Shown: positions 1-7,182, numbered from the stretch's first letter. The stretch is DNA of 64,000 nt from an uncultured Lachnospiraceae bacterium (GCA_900551895.1 URXX01000008.1:1-64000); one strand, 5' to 3'. The notes: a model not told the origin generated them from the sequence alone. A program made the numbers and translations.

Positions 1-155
1 ATTATAAATTTCAGACATTTTAGACGAGATGTTTATTGAAGACGTGAACTCATGCATAGTTATGCCTCCTTTCATAAGTACTCGGCATTGGCAGATGCCT
101 GTAATCAAATTATAGGAGAAAACAGAAGAAAGAGCAATAAAAAGAGGTGAGGAGA
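1..155. other. left edge of window, no gene supported
   Basis: This stretch lies inside the prophage but holds no reading frame I can support on either strand. It ends in a good ribosome site (GAGGTGAGGAG) that serves the gene starting at 156. The prophage integrase and repressor must lie further left, outside the window. Confidence 0.4.
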
Positions 156-380
156 ATGGAAAATGAAAAAGAAATCCTCCGCAAACAAATGAAGTTGATT
201 GCAGAGGAATCTGTAGCAGCAACAGGAAATGAACTTGCAAATTTATCTGTTGCTATGTGCAAGATAGAACAGAGATTATCGCGTAGACATTTGCCGTTTA
301 TTAGTGCGAAGCGCTTTGTTATGTTCACGCAATTTCTCATATGTTTTATTGCGCTTTTCAAGAAGTTTCTTAGGAGATAA
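156..380 (+). CDS. small hypothetical prophage protein
   Basis: The ATG at 156 follows a GAGGTGAGGAG ribosome site, which is better placed than the GTG at 147. The first 40 or so residues are a charged helical stretch (MENEKEILRKQMKLIAEES...) and look like a real small phage protein. The last 33 residues are hydrophobic with many Phe/Ile and no family I know. The opposite strand across 276-398 reads as a Lys/Arg-rich helix-like segment ending in TAA, so the C-terminal half may be an antisense reading, perhaps after a local rearrangement. No function can be assigned. Confidence 0.45.
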   Translation: MENEKEILRKQMKLIAEESVAATGNELANLSVAMCKIEQRLSRRHLPFISAKRFVMFTQFLICFIALFKKFLRR

Positions 381-449
381 CTGAGAAATATCCTGATTTT
401 TATAAAAGCAAATGGAAACAGAAAGAAATGAGGAAAATTAAAGCAAGAA

Positions 450-573
450 AGGTGCAGTTATAGATGCCCTCTAATTTATAAAAGAATTTAGAAAGAAAGG
501 AGGGAATCTTTCTCCTTATATATGTAAACGCTCAAAAAAATCTGATTGACGGAGGGCATCTATAACTGCACCT
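450..573. repeat. 22-bp perfect inverted repeat around 80 bp
   Basis: Arms at 450-471 and 552-573 are perfect reverse complements over 22 bp (AGGTGCAGTTATAG... against ...CTATAACTGCACCT). The 80-bp interior has a smaller palindrome (GAAAG...CTTTC) and ends in TTGACG, a -35-like hexamer pointing out of the element. The right arm stops 3 bp before the AAGGAGG ribosome site of the next gene. It could be a small invertible switch, a miniature transposable element, or a long RNA hairpin controlling translation of the gene at 589. The 208-bp gap it sits in has no supported gene. Confidence 0.8.
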
Positions 574-588
574 GCAAGGAGGAAAAAT

Positions 589-825
589 ATGAGTGAAATT
601 ATAAAATTAGATGCTATTGCGAAAATAGTAGGTTGCACAAAAAGACAGGCAAGTTACAACATCCGCAACAATGTTTGGAATTTTGGCAGAGTAGTAACAA
701 GAGGAAAAAGAAAATTTTGTTTTTCGACTATAACAGAAGTGGCGAAATACATAGGAATTACAAGGGAGGAGGCAATCGCAAGATTGAAAGAAGATGAAGA
801 AAATAAAGCAGGTAAAAAAGATTAA
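589..825 (+). CDS. small HTH DNA-binding protein, excisionase/MerR-like
   Basis: The protein has 78 residues and an AAGGAGG ribosome site 5 bp before the ATG. The N-terminal half (LDAIAKIVGCTKRQASYNIR) fits a helix-turn-helix that reads a short site. The second half (TEVAKYIGITREEAIARL) looks like another HTH-like or winged element, followed by an acidic/basic tail. The layout resembles small excisionase or MerR-type phage regulators. Its end overlaps the next gene by 32 bp. The inverted repeat at 450-573 abuts its ribosome site and may control it. Target and role are unknown. Confidence 0.55.
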   Translation: MSEIIKLDAIAKIVGCTKRQASYNIRNNVWNFGRVVTRGKRKFCFSTITEVAKYIGITREEAIARLKEDEENKAGKKD

Positions 826-1012
826 GAAAGTAAGAGAGTTTCTACCGTTCCCGATGTCGTACATGGCAGCAGGAATACTGAAATCCCATTACAGACGGAA
901 AAACAGGACCGAGCAGGAAAAACAGGAAGATAGAGCCGCATGGCTTGGAGGCGGTGTGGTGGCACTATTCCTTTATGGAATGTTTCTGTATTGGGTACTG
1001 ATTGGATATTAG
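794..1012 (+). CDS. small single-pass membrane protein, hypothetical
   Basis: The protein has 72 residues. A very basic N-terminus is followed by a charged middle and one C-terminal membrane helix (AAWLGGGVVALFLYGMFLYW). The start overlaps the end of the upstream HTH gene, and a GAAAGGAGGG ribosome site for the next gene follows directly, so it is part of the early operon. No family recognised; it is probably an inner-membrane accessory protein of the phage. Confidence 0.45.
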   Translation: MKKIKQVKKIKKVREFLPFPMSYMAAGILKSHYRRKNRTEQEKQEDRAAWLGGGVVALFLYGMFLYWVLIGY

Positions 1013-1026
1013 AAAGGAGGGAAACC

Positions 1027-1272
1027 ATGACCGGAAAAGATATTTTAAACGGCAATGAACTTTTTAATTATCTTTGTGAAAATTACAGACGGGCAAAGAT
1101 AAGGTACGAAAAAGCACATGAGGAAATGTGGAAAAAGTGTAAGGCAATGAAAACAGTTGAGGATATTGAAGAGTTTAAACGATATGAGAAAGCGCTTGAA
1201 ACAGAAGAGAAAAATAAAAATGCGGCTGCGGTAGTGATAGCCGACTATTTGACACGGGAGATAGAAATATGA
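1027..1272 (+). CDS. hypothetical helical prophage protein
   Basis: The ATG at 1027 has a strong ribosome site (GAAAGGAGGG) about 6 bp upstream; a frame running upstream to 940 is open but lacks such a site. The 81 residues are strongly charged and predicted helical (for example YRRAKIRYEKAHEEMWKKCK), probably forming a coiled coil. The stop overlaps the next start in ATGA. Function unknown. Confidence 0.55.
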   Translation: MTGKDILNGNELFNYLCENYRRAKIRYEKAHEEMWKKCKAMKTVEDIEEFKRYEKALETEEKNKNAAAVVIADYLTREIEI

Positions 1273-1409
1273 AAGAGGGAACGTACAAGTTATGGACAAT
1301 CCGATACTCCAACGGAATTATATCCGTACACAGAGGAGGATATGCGGATATAGTCCATATCGCAGAGAAACGTATAAAAGGAACAAACCTTACATATACA
1401 ATCGCATAA
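1269..1409 (+). CDS. 46-residue hypothetical prophage protein
   Basis: The start overlaps the previous stop (ATGA), giving translational coupling. The 46 residues begin MKEGTYKLWTIRY and include HRGGYADIVHIAEKRIKG, a compact beta-alpha pattern. Small genes coupled this way are typical of phage early operons. No family recognised. Confidence 0.5.
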   Translation: MKEGTYKLWTIRYSNGIISVHRGGYADIVHIAEKRIKGTNLTYTIA

Positions 1410-1414
1410 AAATA

Positions 1415-1520
1415 GCACATCTATTAGGACTAGATGTGCCAATGACTTACGCCACAGATATTAAATTACGATAAGAGAATTATAACATCTGTGGCGTAGG
1501 AAAGTCAAGGAAAATCGGCG
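1415..1520 (+). other. hairpin cluster upstream of HUH Rep, possible nick origin
   Basis: Three hairpins follow one another. GCACATCTA (1415-1423) pairs with TAGATGTGC (1431-1439). TACGCCACAGAT (1448-1459) pairs perfectly with ATCTGTGGCGTA (1487-1498) across a 27-nt AT-rich loop. CGGG/CCCG closes a small loop near 1519-1533. The cluster lies between a coupled early gene and an HUH endonuclease gene starting at 1582. Rolling-circle Rep proteins usually nick a hairpin next to their own gene, so this is a double-strand-origin candidate; it may instead be a leader that regulates rep. Confidence 0.5.
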
Positions 1521-1581
1521 GGTGTAAGTCCCGTTTCACACTTGATTAAGATATTAAACTTACGACTAAAGGACAGATGAC

Positions 1582-2292
1582 ATGGTAAGAAAAAAAGTAG
1601 AGTATCATTTCTCCAATTCTATAGAAGTAGAGGAGTATGTAGACGGAAGATTCGGCGCTAAAGGCAAAAAGAGGAAAGAGAAAGCAAGAGCCACACCGGA
1701 ACAGGTAGAAAAACAGAATCGTCTTAATAAATCTAAAGGGATTAGAAGAAGGATAAAAAACAACTTCTCTGAGGGTGACTATTATCTGACACTGACATTC
1801 AAAAAGGAGAATCGCCCCGATAGTGTTAAGGACGCTATAAAGATTTGGGAAAAAGTACAGAGAAAACTCAGAGATGCGTGCAAAAAACAAAATAAAGTTT
1901 TTAAGTGGATAGCCTGTTGCGAACGTGGAGGGAAAGGAGCGATCCATTTCCATCTAATCATGAACCGGTTGGAAGACGGTGACAGGATTTTGCAAAAGAT
2001 TTGGATGTATGGACGTGTACATATGCAACTTCTCTACGAAGAGGGCGGTTACAGGGATTTAGCCGATTATATCTCAAAAACTCCAAACGATAAGGTGAAT
2101 GGCTGGTACTCCCATAGCCGAAACCTGCCGATACCGAAACCACGTGTGAAAAAAATTAAAAGTAAAATCGAAGAACCCAAAGCCTATAAGGGTTACTACA
2201 TAGATAAAAGCACGTACTACGAAGGAATTAATCCGGTAACAGGCTATCTATACAGGCACTACGAAATGATTAAGTTAGACAGGAGGATTTAA
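1582..2292 (+). CDS. HUH-family rolling-circle replication initiator (Rep)
   Basis: The protein has 236 residues. A basic N-terminus with a TPEQVEKQNRLNK segment leads into motif 1 (DYYLTLTF), the metal-binding HUH motif (H122-F-H124 in IHFHLIMN), and the catalytic YxxK motif (Y163-ISK166), followed by SRNLPIPKPR. These are the three motifs of HUH endonucleases, which nick one DNA strand, stay joined to its 5' end through tyrosine, and start rolling-circle replication. It resembles the Rep family of clostridial phages and mobile elements. Hairpins just upstream (1415-1520) are a likely target. The next gene starts 1 bp after the stop. Confidence 0.85.
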   Translation: MVRKKVEYHFSNSIEVEEYVDGRFGAKGKKRKEKARATPEQVEKQNRLNKSKGIRRRIKNNFSEGDYYLTLTFKKENRPDSVKDAIKIWEKVQRKLRDACKKQNKVFKWIACCERGGKGAIHFHLIMNRLEDGDRILQKIWMYGRVHMQLLYEEGGYRDLADYISKTPNDKVNGWYSHSRNLPIPKPRVKKIKSKIEEPKAYKGYYIDKSTYYEGINPVTGYLYRHYEMIKLDRRI

Positions 2293-2293
2293 A

Positions 2294-2740
2294 ATGCAAA
2301 AAGCAACAATCTACGTTGAAACAACAATAAAATGTCCGACTGTCAAAGACGGCACTTATGCCGCCGAAATAGAATACATTCGAAAAAACGGAGAACCGGA
2401 AACAAGGGAGGTACTTGGAGAAGAGAAAAACACCACGTACAATCGGACAACCTTGCTTGCAATCGTAACCGCACTAAAAAGATTTAACCGTTCGTGTGAG
2501 ATTGAGATAGTTACAAGCAATAGTTTCATCAAAAACACGATTGAATGTGGAAATCTTTTGAAGTGGCAAGAAAACGAGTGGAAAACAAGCAAGGGAGAGG
2601 ACATCAAAAACAAAGAATTGTGGCAGGAATTTGCACAGGAAAGTAAGAAACACAAAATAGCGGTCACGCTTTGGAAAAATCACGCTTACAGTGGAATTTT
2701 AAAAATGAAAATGGAGGGACTTTATGAGAAAAAAATGTAA
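2294..2740 (+). CDS. RNase HI-fold protein with degenerate active site
   Basis: Residues from about 50 onward align closely with bacterial RNase HI: NR..LLAIVTALKRF..., EIEIVTSNSFIKN, W...W....KNKELWQEF, then a His in a position like the substrate-handle loop. The four catalytic acids are not conserved: the first Asp reads as Glu in YVETT, the Glu of the NRMEL motif is Thr, the Asp of TDSQY is Ser (TSNSF), and the final Asp is absent. It probably binds nucleic acid, perhaps RNA-DNA hybrids, without cutting. It directly follows Rep, which hints at a replication role. The alignment is from memory of the E. coli enzyme. Confidence 0.65.
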   Translation: MQKATIYVETTIKCPTVKDGTYAAEIEYIRKNGEPETREVLGEEKNTTYNRTTLLAIVTALKRFNRSCEIEIVTSNSFIKNTIECGNLLKWQENEWKTSKGEDIKNKELWQEFAQESKKHKIAVTLWKNHAYSGILKMKMEGLYEKKM

Positions 2741-2903
2741 GACGTGCATCTACAGAGGATATCCGGAAGGGTGTGAATATATTTTAGTCACAGGAGAAAG
2801 GAGAGGGTGTCCTGCATCGGAATGCACACGGTATGTAAAAGGCAGGAAAATTAAATTGCCGGACAGAGTTGTTCGGAGGAGTGGAGGAAATGATGAAACC
2901 TAA
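2724..2903 (+). CDS. 59-residue cysteine-rich protein, likely zinc-binding
   Basis: The gene starts inside the end of the RNase H-like gene after a GGAGGGAC ribosome site. The product begins MRKKCKTCIYRG and has Cys at CKTC, GC, GC and EC, a pattern expected for a structural zinc site, followed by a basic C-terminus. Small Cys-rich proteins of this kind are frequent in phage early regions. No function can be named. The stop overlaps the start of the next gene. Confidence 0.55.
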   Translation: MRKKCKTCIYRGYPEGCEYILVTGERRGCPASECTRYVKGRKIKLPDRVVRRSGGNDET

Positions 2904-3060
2904 CTATATGAATGCCAGCGAAAAAAAGTTTTATGAGGAATTTGCAAAAGACTGGGAGAAAGTACGCTTTGCAGTCAAAAAGAGATTTGGAGACAAACTG
3001 AAAAGTATGCAGATTGTAGCCTATAACAGTGAAGGGACAAGGTTAAGTAAAGGAGAGTAA
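2890..3060 (+). CDS. small hypothetical prophage protein
   Basis: The frame is open from a TTG at 2869, but the ATG at 2890 (or 2893) has GGAGGAGTGGAGG just upstream and is preferred. The 56 residues include KKFYEEFAKDWEKVRFAVKKR, a charged helix, and a short C-terminal strand region. It overlaps the Cys-rich gene by 14 bp. No family recognised. Confidence 0.5.
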   Translation: MMKPNYMNASEKKFYEEFAKDWEKVRFAVKKRFGDKLKSMQIVAYNSEGTRLSKGE

Positions 3061-3063
3061 AAA

Positions 3064-3453
3064 ATGAAGATATATGCAGTAGATTTTGACGGAACACTGT
3101 GCAGGGGAACACATTACCCAAGCATAAACGGAAGTCCGAACTATTATCTAATAGAATTTTTGAAAGAAAAGAGACGGCAAGGGGATATCGTTATCCTTTG
3201 GACTTGCAGAGAGGGAGAGCCTTTGGAACGTGCGGTCGAATGGTGTAAAAAGTACGGACTGGAGTTTGACTACATAAACGAAAACACCGAGCAGAACAGA
3301 AAGCGGTACGGAAACAACTGTAGAAAGATATTCGCACATTATTACATCGATGATAACAACCTAACCGTAAATGATTTGACTGTAAAGGCAGCAGGACTTG
3401 ATAACACTATATGGCAACGGTCTTTAGAACTCATGTATAAGGAGGCAGAATAG
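3064..3453 (+). CDS. HAD-superfamily phosphatase-like protein
   Basis: The protein has 129 residues. Motif I is DFDGTL (Asp7 as the predicted nucleophile and Asp9), a Thr-containing motif is at ILWTCREG, and an acidic motif is at YYIDDNNL. These are the conserved elements of HAD hydrolases that work through a phospho-Asp intermediate. Phage members of this size often act on nucleotides or nucleic-acid ends, but the substrate cannot be told from sequence. The stop overlaps the GTG start of the HNH-like gene. Confidence 0.75.
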   Translation: MKIYAVDFDGTLCRGTHYPSINGSPNYYLIEFLKEKRRQGDIVILWTCREGEPLERAVEWCKKYGLEFDYINENTEQNRKRYGNNCRKIFAHYYIDDNNLTVNDLTVKAAGLDNTIWQRSLELMYKEAE

Positions 3454-3830
3454 TGGAAGATTACAGTGCAATGGCATTCCCGAAAAGCAGTTGGGGAAAG
3501 CAGAAGAAAAAACGTAAAAAACACCGTGAAAGCATCATACAGAAAAAAGGGGACAAGCGTTGTCTCTTATGTATGCTTCTAGACAATGATTACAGAGAAC
3601 ACGCATACACGGAAGAACACCACATTGTATTTGGAAAGCCCGGTAGGGCGTTATCGGAAGAATACGGACTAACTTGTAGGTTATGTGTAAAACACCACCG
3701 TGACGGCACGGCAGCAGTCCATAACAACAAGGAAAATGCCGATTTTTTAAAACGGCTTGCACAGAAAAGGTTTACACAGGAATATCCCAGTTTGAACTGG
3801 TTAGAGATATTTGGGAAAAATTATTTGTAA
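3453..3830 (+). CDS. HNH-like zinc protein, possible phage nuclease
   Basis: The gene starts with GTG overlapping the previous stop after AAGGAGG. After a very basic N-terminus (KKKRKKHRE) come CLLC, EEHHIVFGKPGR, CRLCVKHH and HNN, a zinc-bound HNH-type layout in which the HHI stretch would carry the catalytic His. Phage proteins of this type are found among replication/recombination genes. A role as a structure-specific or nicking endonuclease is plausible but not shown. Confidence 0.65.
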   Translation: MEDYSAMAFPKSSWGKQKKKRKKHRESIIQKKGDKRCLLCMLLDNDYREHAYTEEHHIVFGKPGRALSEEYGLTCRLCVKHHRDGTAAVHNNKENADFLKRLAQKRFTQEYPSLNWLEIFGKNYL

Positions 3831-3842
3831 GGAGGACAAAAC

Positions 3843-4928
3843 ATGAAGAAAGAATTAGCAGAACTTAAGAAACAATTTTCTTTTGAGAATTGTGCAATCA
3901 CAAGGATAAGAGGGTACTTAGTAAACGGAGAAAAGGAGATAGAATCGGAATTTAACGTACCGTTTCTAAATCTTCCGGAAGAAGAAATGTTCAAGTATTT
4001 TGATATTTTTAGAAAAGCCTTATCAGGAAAACAAGGAAAAACAATGCACAACTTAACATTTACAGACAGGCAGAAACAGGAGTACCTAAAATGGATTTGC
4101 AAAAATCGACTAAAAGAGGATGCAGACATAAGTGCGTTCGTGGATAGTCTAATTCAAAACAGAAAGAGTATAGAGAAGTTTCTTCTGACAATTATCCATG
4201 TTGCCTATGATGTACCGGGAAAAACAACAGACGATGAAGAAAACTTTGACGCATCGGAAATAGTGCATGAATTTAATTTATATTGCATCTGTCCGGTAAC
4301 ATTAAGTAAACCATATTTGTGTGCAAGTGGCAGAAGGATAGAAGACGGTGAGCGTAGTTGGATTGTAAATCTTCCTGACACCGCTTTTATGTATCCGGCA
4401 TTTACAGAACGTGAAACTGATTACGAACATGTTTGGTATTACACAAAATCAGCCAAAGAACTGGAAGACAAGATTATTGAAGAGACACTAGGTTGCGAGG
4501 TACCGCCGACATTTAAAGAAACGCAAGAAAATTTCACGCAATCAATTTCGACAGTCGAAGAAAGCATTGATTTTCCTAAGGCTAAAGAGATTTTCAACTA
4601 TTTGATAGATATAACGTTTAATGAAGAACAAACAGATAGACCTACAAGTAAGAAAATCGTAAGAAGTATTCTAAAAAAGGTGGGATATAACGAAGAAACA
4701 GTAGAAAAAAGCACAGAAAACCTACAGGAAAGATTACTTGTAAAAAATGTGGTTGACAGTAAACACATCAAAATGGAACTGCCGAACGTGGCAAAATTAA
4801 AAATAGACACAATGTATAGCGATAAAATTGACATCGTACACCGTGACGGAAAGAACTATTTAACCTTAGAGATACCGAGTGAATTGTATATGAACGATGT
4901 AAAAGTAAAATTGGAGGAAGAATGTTAA
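3843..4928 (+). CDS. DUF4317 family protein
   Basis: The protein has 361 residues and a GGAGG site before the ATG. The start (LAELKKQFSFENCAITRIRG), the PEEEMFKYFDIFRKALSG segment, HVAYDVPGKTTD and YCICPVTLSKPYL match the DUF4317 family of Clostridia, whose function is unknown. The C-terminal third (from about residue 220) is helical and would form a small bundle. DUF4317 genes are normally chromosomal; here one sits within a phage early operon. Its end overlaps the next small gene by 7 bp. Confidence 0.75.
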   Translation: MKKELAELKKQFSFENCAITRIRGYLVNGEKEIESEFNVPFLNLPEEEMFKYFDIFRKALSGKQGKTMHNLTFTDRQKQEYLKWICKNRLKEDADISAFVDSLIQNRKSIEKFLLTIIHVAYDVPGKTTDDEENFDASEIVHEFNLYCICPVTLSKPYLCASGRRIEDGERSWIVNLPDTAFMYPAFTERETDYEHVWYYTKSAKELEDKIIEETLGCEVPPTFKETQENFTQSISTVEESIDFPKAKEIFNYLIDITFNEEQTDRPTSKKIVRSILKKVGYNEETVEKSTENLQERLLVKNVVDSKHIKMELPNVAKLKIDTMYSDKIDIVHRDGKNYLTLEIPSELYMNDVKVKLEEEC

Positions 4929-5077
4929 AACTATTTTGTAAACATAAATACATAGCAAACGGCTACGTTACAGAGCCGATTGGAAACGGACACTATAGAC
5001 GCAGAACCATTTGGAAATGTGCTAAATGTGGAAAAGAAAGATTAGGAGAGAAAACATGGGGAAAAGAAAAAAAGTAA
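4922..5077 (+). CDS. 51-residue zinc-ribbon-like protein
   Basis: The start overlaps the DUF4317 stop, with GGAGGAAG as ribosome site. It carries FCKHKY near the N-terminus and WKCAKCGKERLGEK, a CxxC half-ribbon, in a basic 51-residue protein. The next gene begins inside its 3' end. It is probably a structural zinc or nucleic-acid-binding protein; no family recognised. Confidence 0.5.
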   Translation: MLKLFCKHKYIANGYVTEPIGNGHYRRRTIWKCAKCGKERLGEKTWGKEKK

Positions 5078-5184
5078 AGAAAAGCAAATGGGATAGGGTA
5101 TGCGAAAGGTGCGGAAACGAAGTGTTCTCGCCTAAGAAAATATACAGGTGTCCTTATTGTGACTGGAAAAATGGATTAAAGTAG
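5056..5184 (+). CDS. 42-residue rubredoxin-like zinc-ribbon protein
   Basis: The start lies within the preceding gene after AGGAGAG. Two CxxC knuckles (CERCG and CPYCDW) are separated by about 14 residues after a lysine-rich tail, a classical zinc ribbon. Such mini-ribbons are common phage proteins, often DNA or RNA binding. Specific role unknown. Confidence 0.55.
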   Translation: MGKRKKVKKSKWDRVCERCGNEVFSPKKIYRCPYCDWKNGLK

Positions 5185-5242
5185 TGCGTCCGGTTAGTCC
5201 GGCATTACATAAAAGCAGGCAGCAGGACAGGCTTTGCCGCTG

Positions 5243-5407
5243 TTGTCTGCAGAAAAGAGGGAAATATGGAAAGATTCAACAAAATATGAAGAATTAAATA
5301 AATTATTACATGACGGGTGGAAAGTGGTTATGTGTAATCGCATAGGTAATGATTTAGAGTACATTTTAGAAAAGGAAGATGAAAATGACAAATGCAGAAA
5401 AGATTAA
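5243..5407 (+). CDS. possible small phage protein, start uncertain
   Basis: The frame gives WKDSTKYEELNKLLHDGWKV and continues with a strand-rich segment ending ILEKEDEN..., which looks like a real small alpha/beta protein. There is no ATG; TTG at 5243 or 5234 would have to serve, and the ribosome site is weak. It may therefore be a remnant with a lost N-terminus. The end overlaps the next gene. Confidence 0.35.
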   Translation: MSAEKREIWKDSTKYEELNKLLHDGWKVVMCNRIGNDLEYILEKEDENDKCRKD

Positions 5408-5558
5408 GAGCATGACAGATGAAGAACTTGCATATATGCTGATGTGTCCAGCAGAGTATGATTTGAATTTTAATCGGAATTGTACGTGCAATGGGGAAAT
5501 GAAACATGATTGCATAGAGTGTACAAAGCAGTGGTTACAGTCGGAGGTAGAGCAGTGA
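5385..5558 (+). CDS. 57-residue phage protein with two Cys pairs
   Basis: It begins MTNAEKIKSMTDEELAYML, the typical opening of a small family common in clostridial phages, followed by CTC and CIEC and the ending WLQSEVEQ. The cysteines probably hold a metal. GGAAGATGAAA precedes the ATG. The stop overlaps the GTG of the next gene. The family is familiar but has no assigned function. Confidence 0.6.
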   Translation: MTNAEKIKSMTDEELAYMLMCPAEYDLNFNRNCTCNGEMKHDCIECTKQWLQSEVEQ

Positions 5559-5767
5559 AGATATTAAATAAAATGTTAAGCGAAATAGGTACAATACTTA
5601 TGATATTTGGAATTATCCTTAGTATAGGTCTTATCGTTTTGCTTTCGGGAAATGATAAATTATTTATGAAAATCTCAGATTTTTCCTTTAACTTCTGTAG
5701 CATTCTTGGGTTATTAGTAATTATAAAGGCGTTGTTTAAAGGTATATTTAGGAGGAAAGACATATGA
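5555..5767 (+). CDS. small two-helix membrane protein
   Basis: The GTG at 5555 is preferred over an upstream ATG at 5510 because GGAGG lies 8-12 bp before it and it is coupled to the preceding stop. The 70 residues carry two hydrophobic segments (TILMIFGIILSIGLIVLL and FCSILGLLVIIKALF) and a basic C-terminus, so it should sit in the inner membrane. Its stop overlaps the next start. Role unknown. Confidence 0.5.
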   Translation: MKILNKMLSEIGTILMIFGIILSIGLIVLLSGNDKLFMKISDFSFNFCSILGLLVIIKALFKGIFRRKDI

Positions 5768-6198
5768 ACGTACTAGAGAAGATTTTGGAAGAGATAGAAG
5801 AAACAGAAAGACGCTATGATGAACATACTAATATGTTTGCACTGGGAGGTTGTAGCATGGCAGCAGAAATAAAAGAAATTATTCGCTCACACATGAATGA
5901 TGTGATCATTTCCGAAATGGAAAATATTCAAAATGATGATTGGATTCCATGTAGTGAGCGATTGCCGAATCAAAACGGAGTATACAATGTTACACGGTTG
6001 ATTGATGATGCTTTTATATCCGATAGTGCTTATTTTGATGGACAAGATACATGGCATAATGATAATAGGGTTAATCATGCAAGATCTTATTTAACTGATA
6101 TTGTAGCATGGCAGCCACTCCCGGAACCGTACAAGCCTAAGAAAGCCACAGCAGCAGGCATGGAACATATCGTGAGTAGATTTACAAAGGTGGAGTAG
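5764..6198 (+). CDS. DUF551-containing phage protein
   Basis: The 144-residue protein has a helical N-terminal part (about 1-55) and a C-terminal DUF551 domain seen from DDWIPCSERLPNQNGVY through IVAWQPLPEPY. DUF551 is frequent in phage accessory genes and has no known activity. The start overlaps the preceding stop; AGGAGGAAAG is the ribosome site. Confidence 0.75.
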   Translation: MNVLEKILEEIEETERRYDEHTNMFALGGCSMAAEIKEIIRSHMNDVIISEMENIQNDDWIPCSERLPNQNGVYNVTRLIDDAFISDSAYFDGQDTWHNDNRVNHARSYLTDIVAWQPLPEPYKPKKATAAGMEHIVSRFTKVE

Positions 6199-6201
6199 GA
6201 T

Positions 6202-7098
6202 ATGGATAAAGAACAAAAAGCAATAGAACGCATAAAAATAGCGTCCGAAATGAGTTTGCATCATTACGGCAAACCCCTTATTTGCACATATAGTGGTGGA
6301 AAAGATTCCGATGTAATGCTAGAACTGTTCAAGCGTTCCGGTATTCCGTTTGAAGTACATAATAGCCACACAACAGCAGATGCACCACAGACGGTAAGAC
6401 ATATTAGAAAGAAATTTACGGAACTGGAGCAACAGGGAATCTCTTGCACGATTGAAAAACCGACATACCAAGGGAAACCAACAAGTATGTGGAAATTGAT
6501 TCCTAAAAAACTAATGCCGCCAACGAGATTAGTAAGATATTGCTGTTCCGTTTTAAAAGAGACAGGGTGCGCAAATAGATATATATCCACAGGAGTAAGG
6601 TGGGACGAATCAACTCAAAGAGCAACAAGAACAGAATTTGAGAAAATCGGGCATACAAAATCTGATAGAGAAATTTTTACATCGTTGATGCTGATGAATG
6701 ATAATGACAAGCGGAGAAGAATGACAGAATTATGTATGCAAAAAAATAAGATGGTGGTCAATCCTATCATCGATTGGACGCATTCTGATGTTTGGGAATT
6801 CATTAATTCAGAGCATATAGAAACATGCGAACTGTACAAATGTGGCTATAACCGTGTAGGGTGCATCGGATGTCCAATGGCAAGCAAGAAGCGTTATAAG
6901 GAGTTTGCAGACTTCCCTGAGTACAAGAAACTTTATATCCACGCTTTCGACAGAATGTTGGAAGAGCGAAAAAAACGGGGAAAAGAATGCAAATGGAAGT
7001 CGGGAGAAGAAGTATTTCTTTGGTGGATGGAGAATAAGAATATTCCGGGGCAAATGAACATTGAAGATTTTATAGAGGACAGCGAAGCATGGTCTTAA
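6202..7098 (+). CDS. PAPS reductase/ATP sulfurylase-like PP-loop protein
   Basis: The protein has 298 residues. The PP-loop ATP-pyrophosphatase signature SGGKDS lies in ICTYSGGKDSDVML; later come VRYCCSVLKE, STGVRWDEST and the cluster CGYNRVGCIGCP. This layout is that of phage-borne phosphoadenosine-phosphosulfate-reductase-like proteins, which activate a group through AMP and may handle sulfur. True PAPS reductase is unlikely in a phage; candidates are DNA or tRNA thio-modification, or a host takeover step. It stands 3 bp after DUF551. Confidence 0.7.
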   Translation: MDKEQKAIERIKIASEMSLHHYGKPLICTYSGGKDSDVMLELFKRSGIPFEVHNSHTTADAPQTVRHIRKKFTELEQQGISCTIEKPTYQGKPTSMWKLIPKKLMPPTRLVRYCCSVLKETGCANRYISTGVRWDESTQRATRTEFEKIGHTKSDREIFTSLMLMNDNDKRRRMTELCMQKNKMVVNPIIDWTHSDVWEFINSEHIETCELYKCGYNRVGCIGCPMASKKRYKEFADFPEYKKLYIHAFDRMLEERKKRGKECKWKSGEEVFLWWMENKNIPGQMNIEDFIEDSEAWS

Positions 7099-7182
7099 TA
7101 TGCCATGCCTCGACCTCAATATTTGTTCCTCTACTATATATACAATCTAAGAAGGAAAATCTGACGCGAAAAGGAGAAAAAT

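Noticed and set aside
1500..1560. tRNA-like T-arm (GGGTGTAAGTCCC) upstream of Rep
   Set aside because: No matching acceptor or anticodon arms; the rest of the cloverleaf cannot be drawn.
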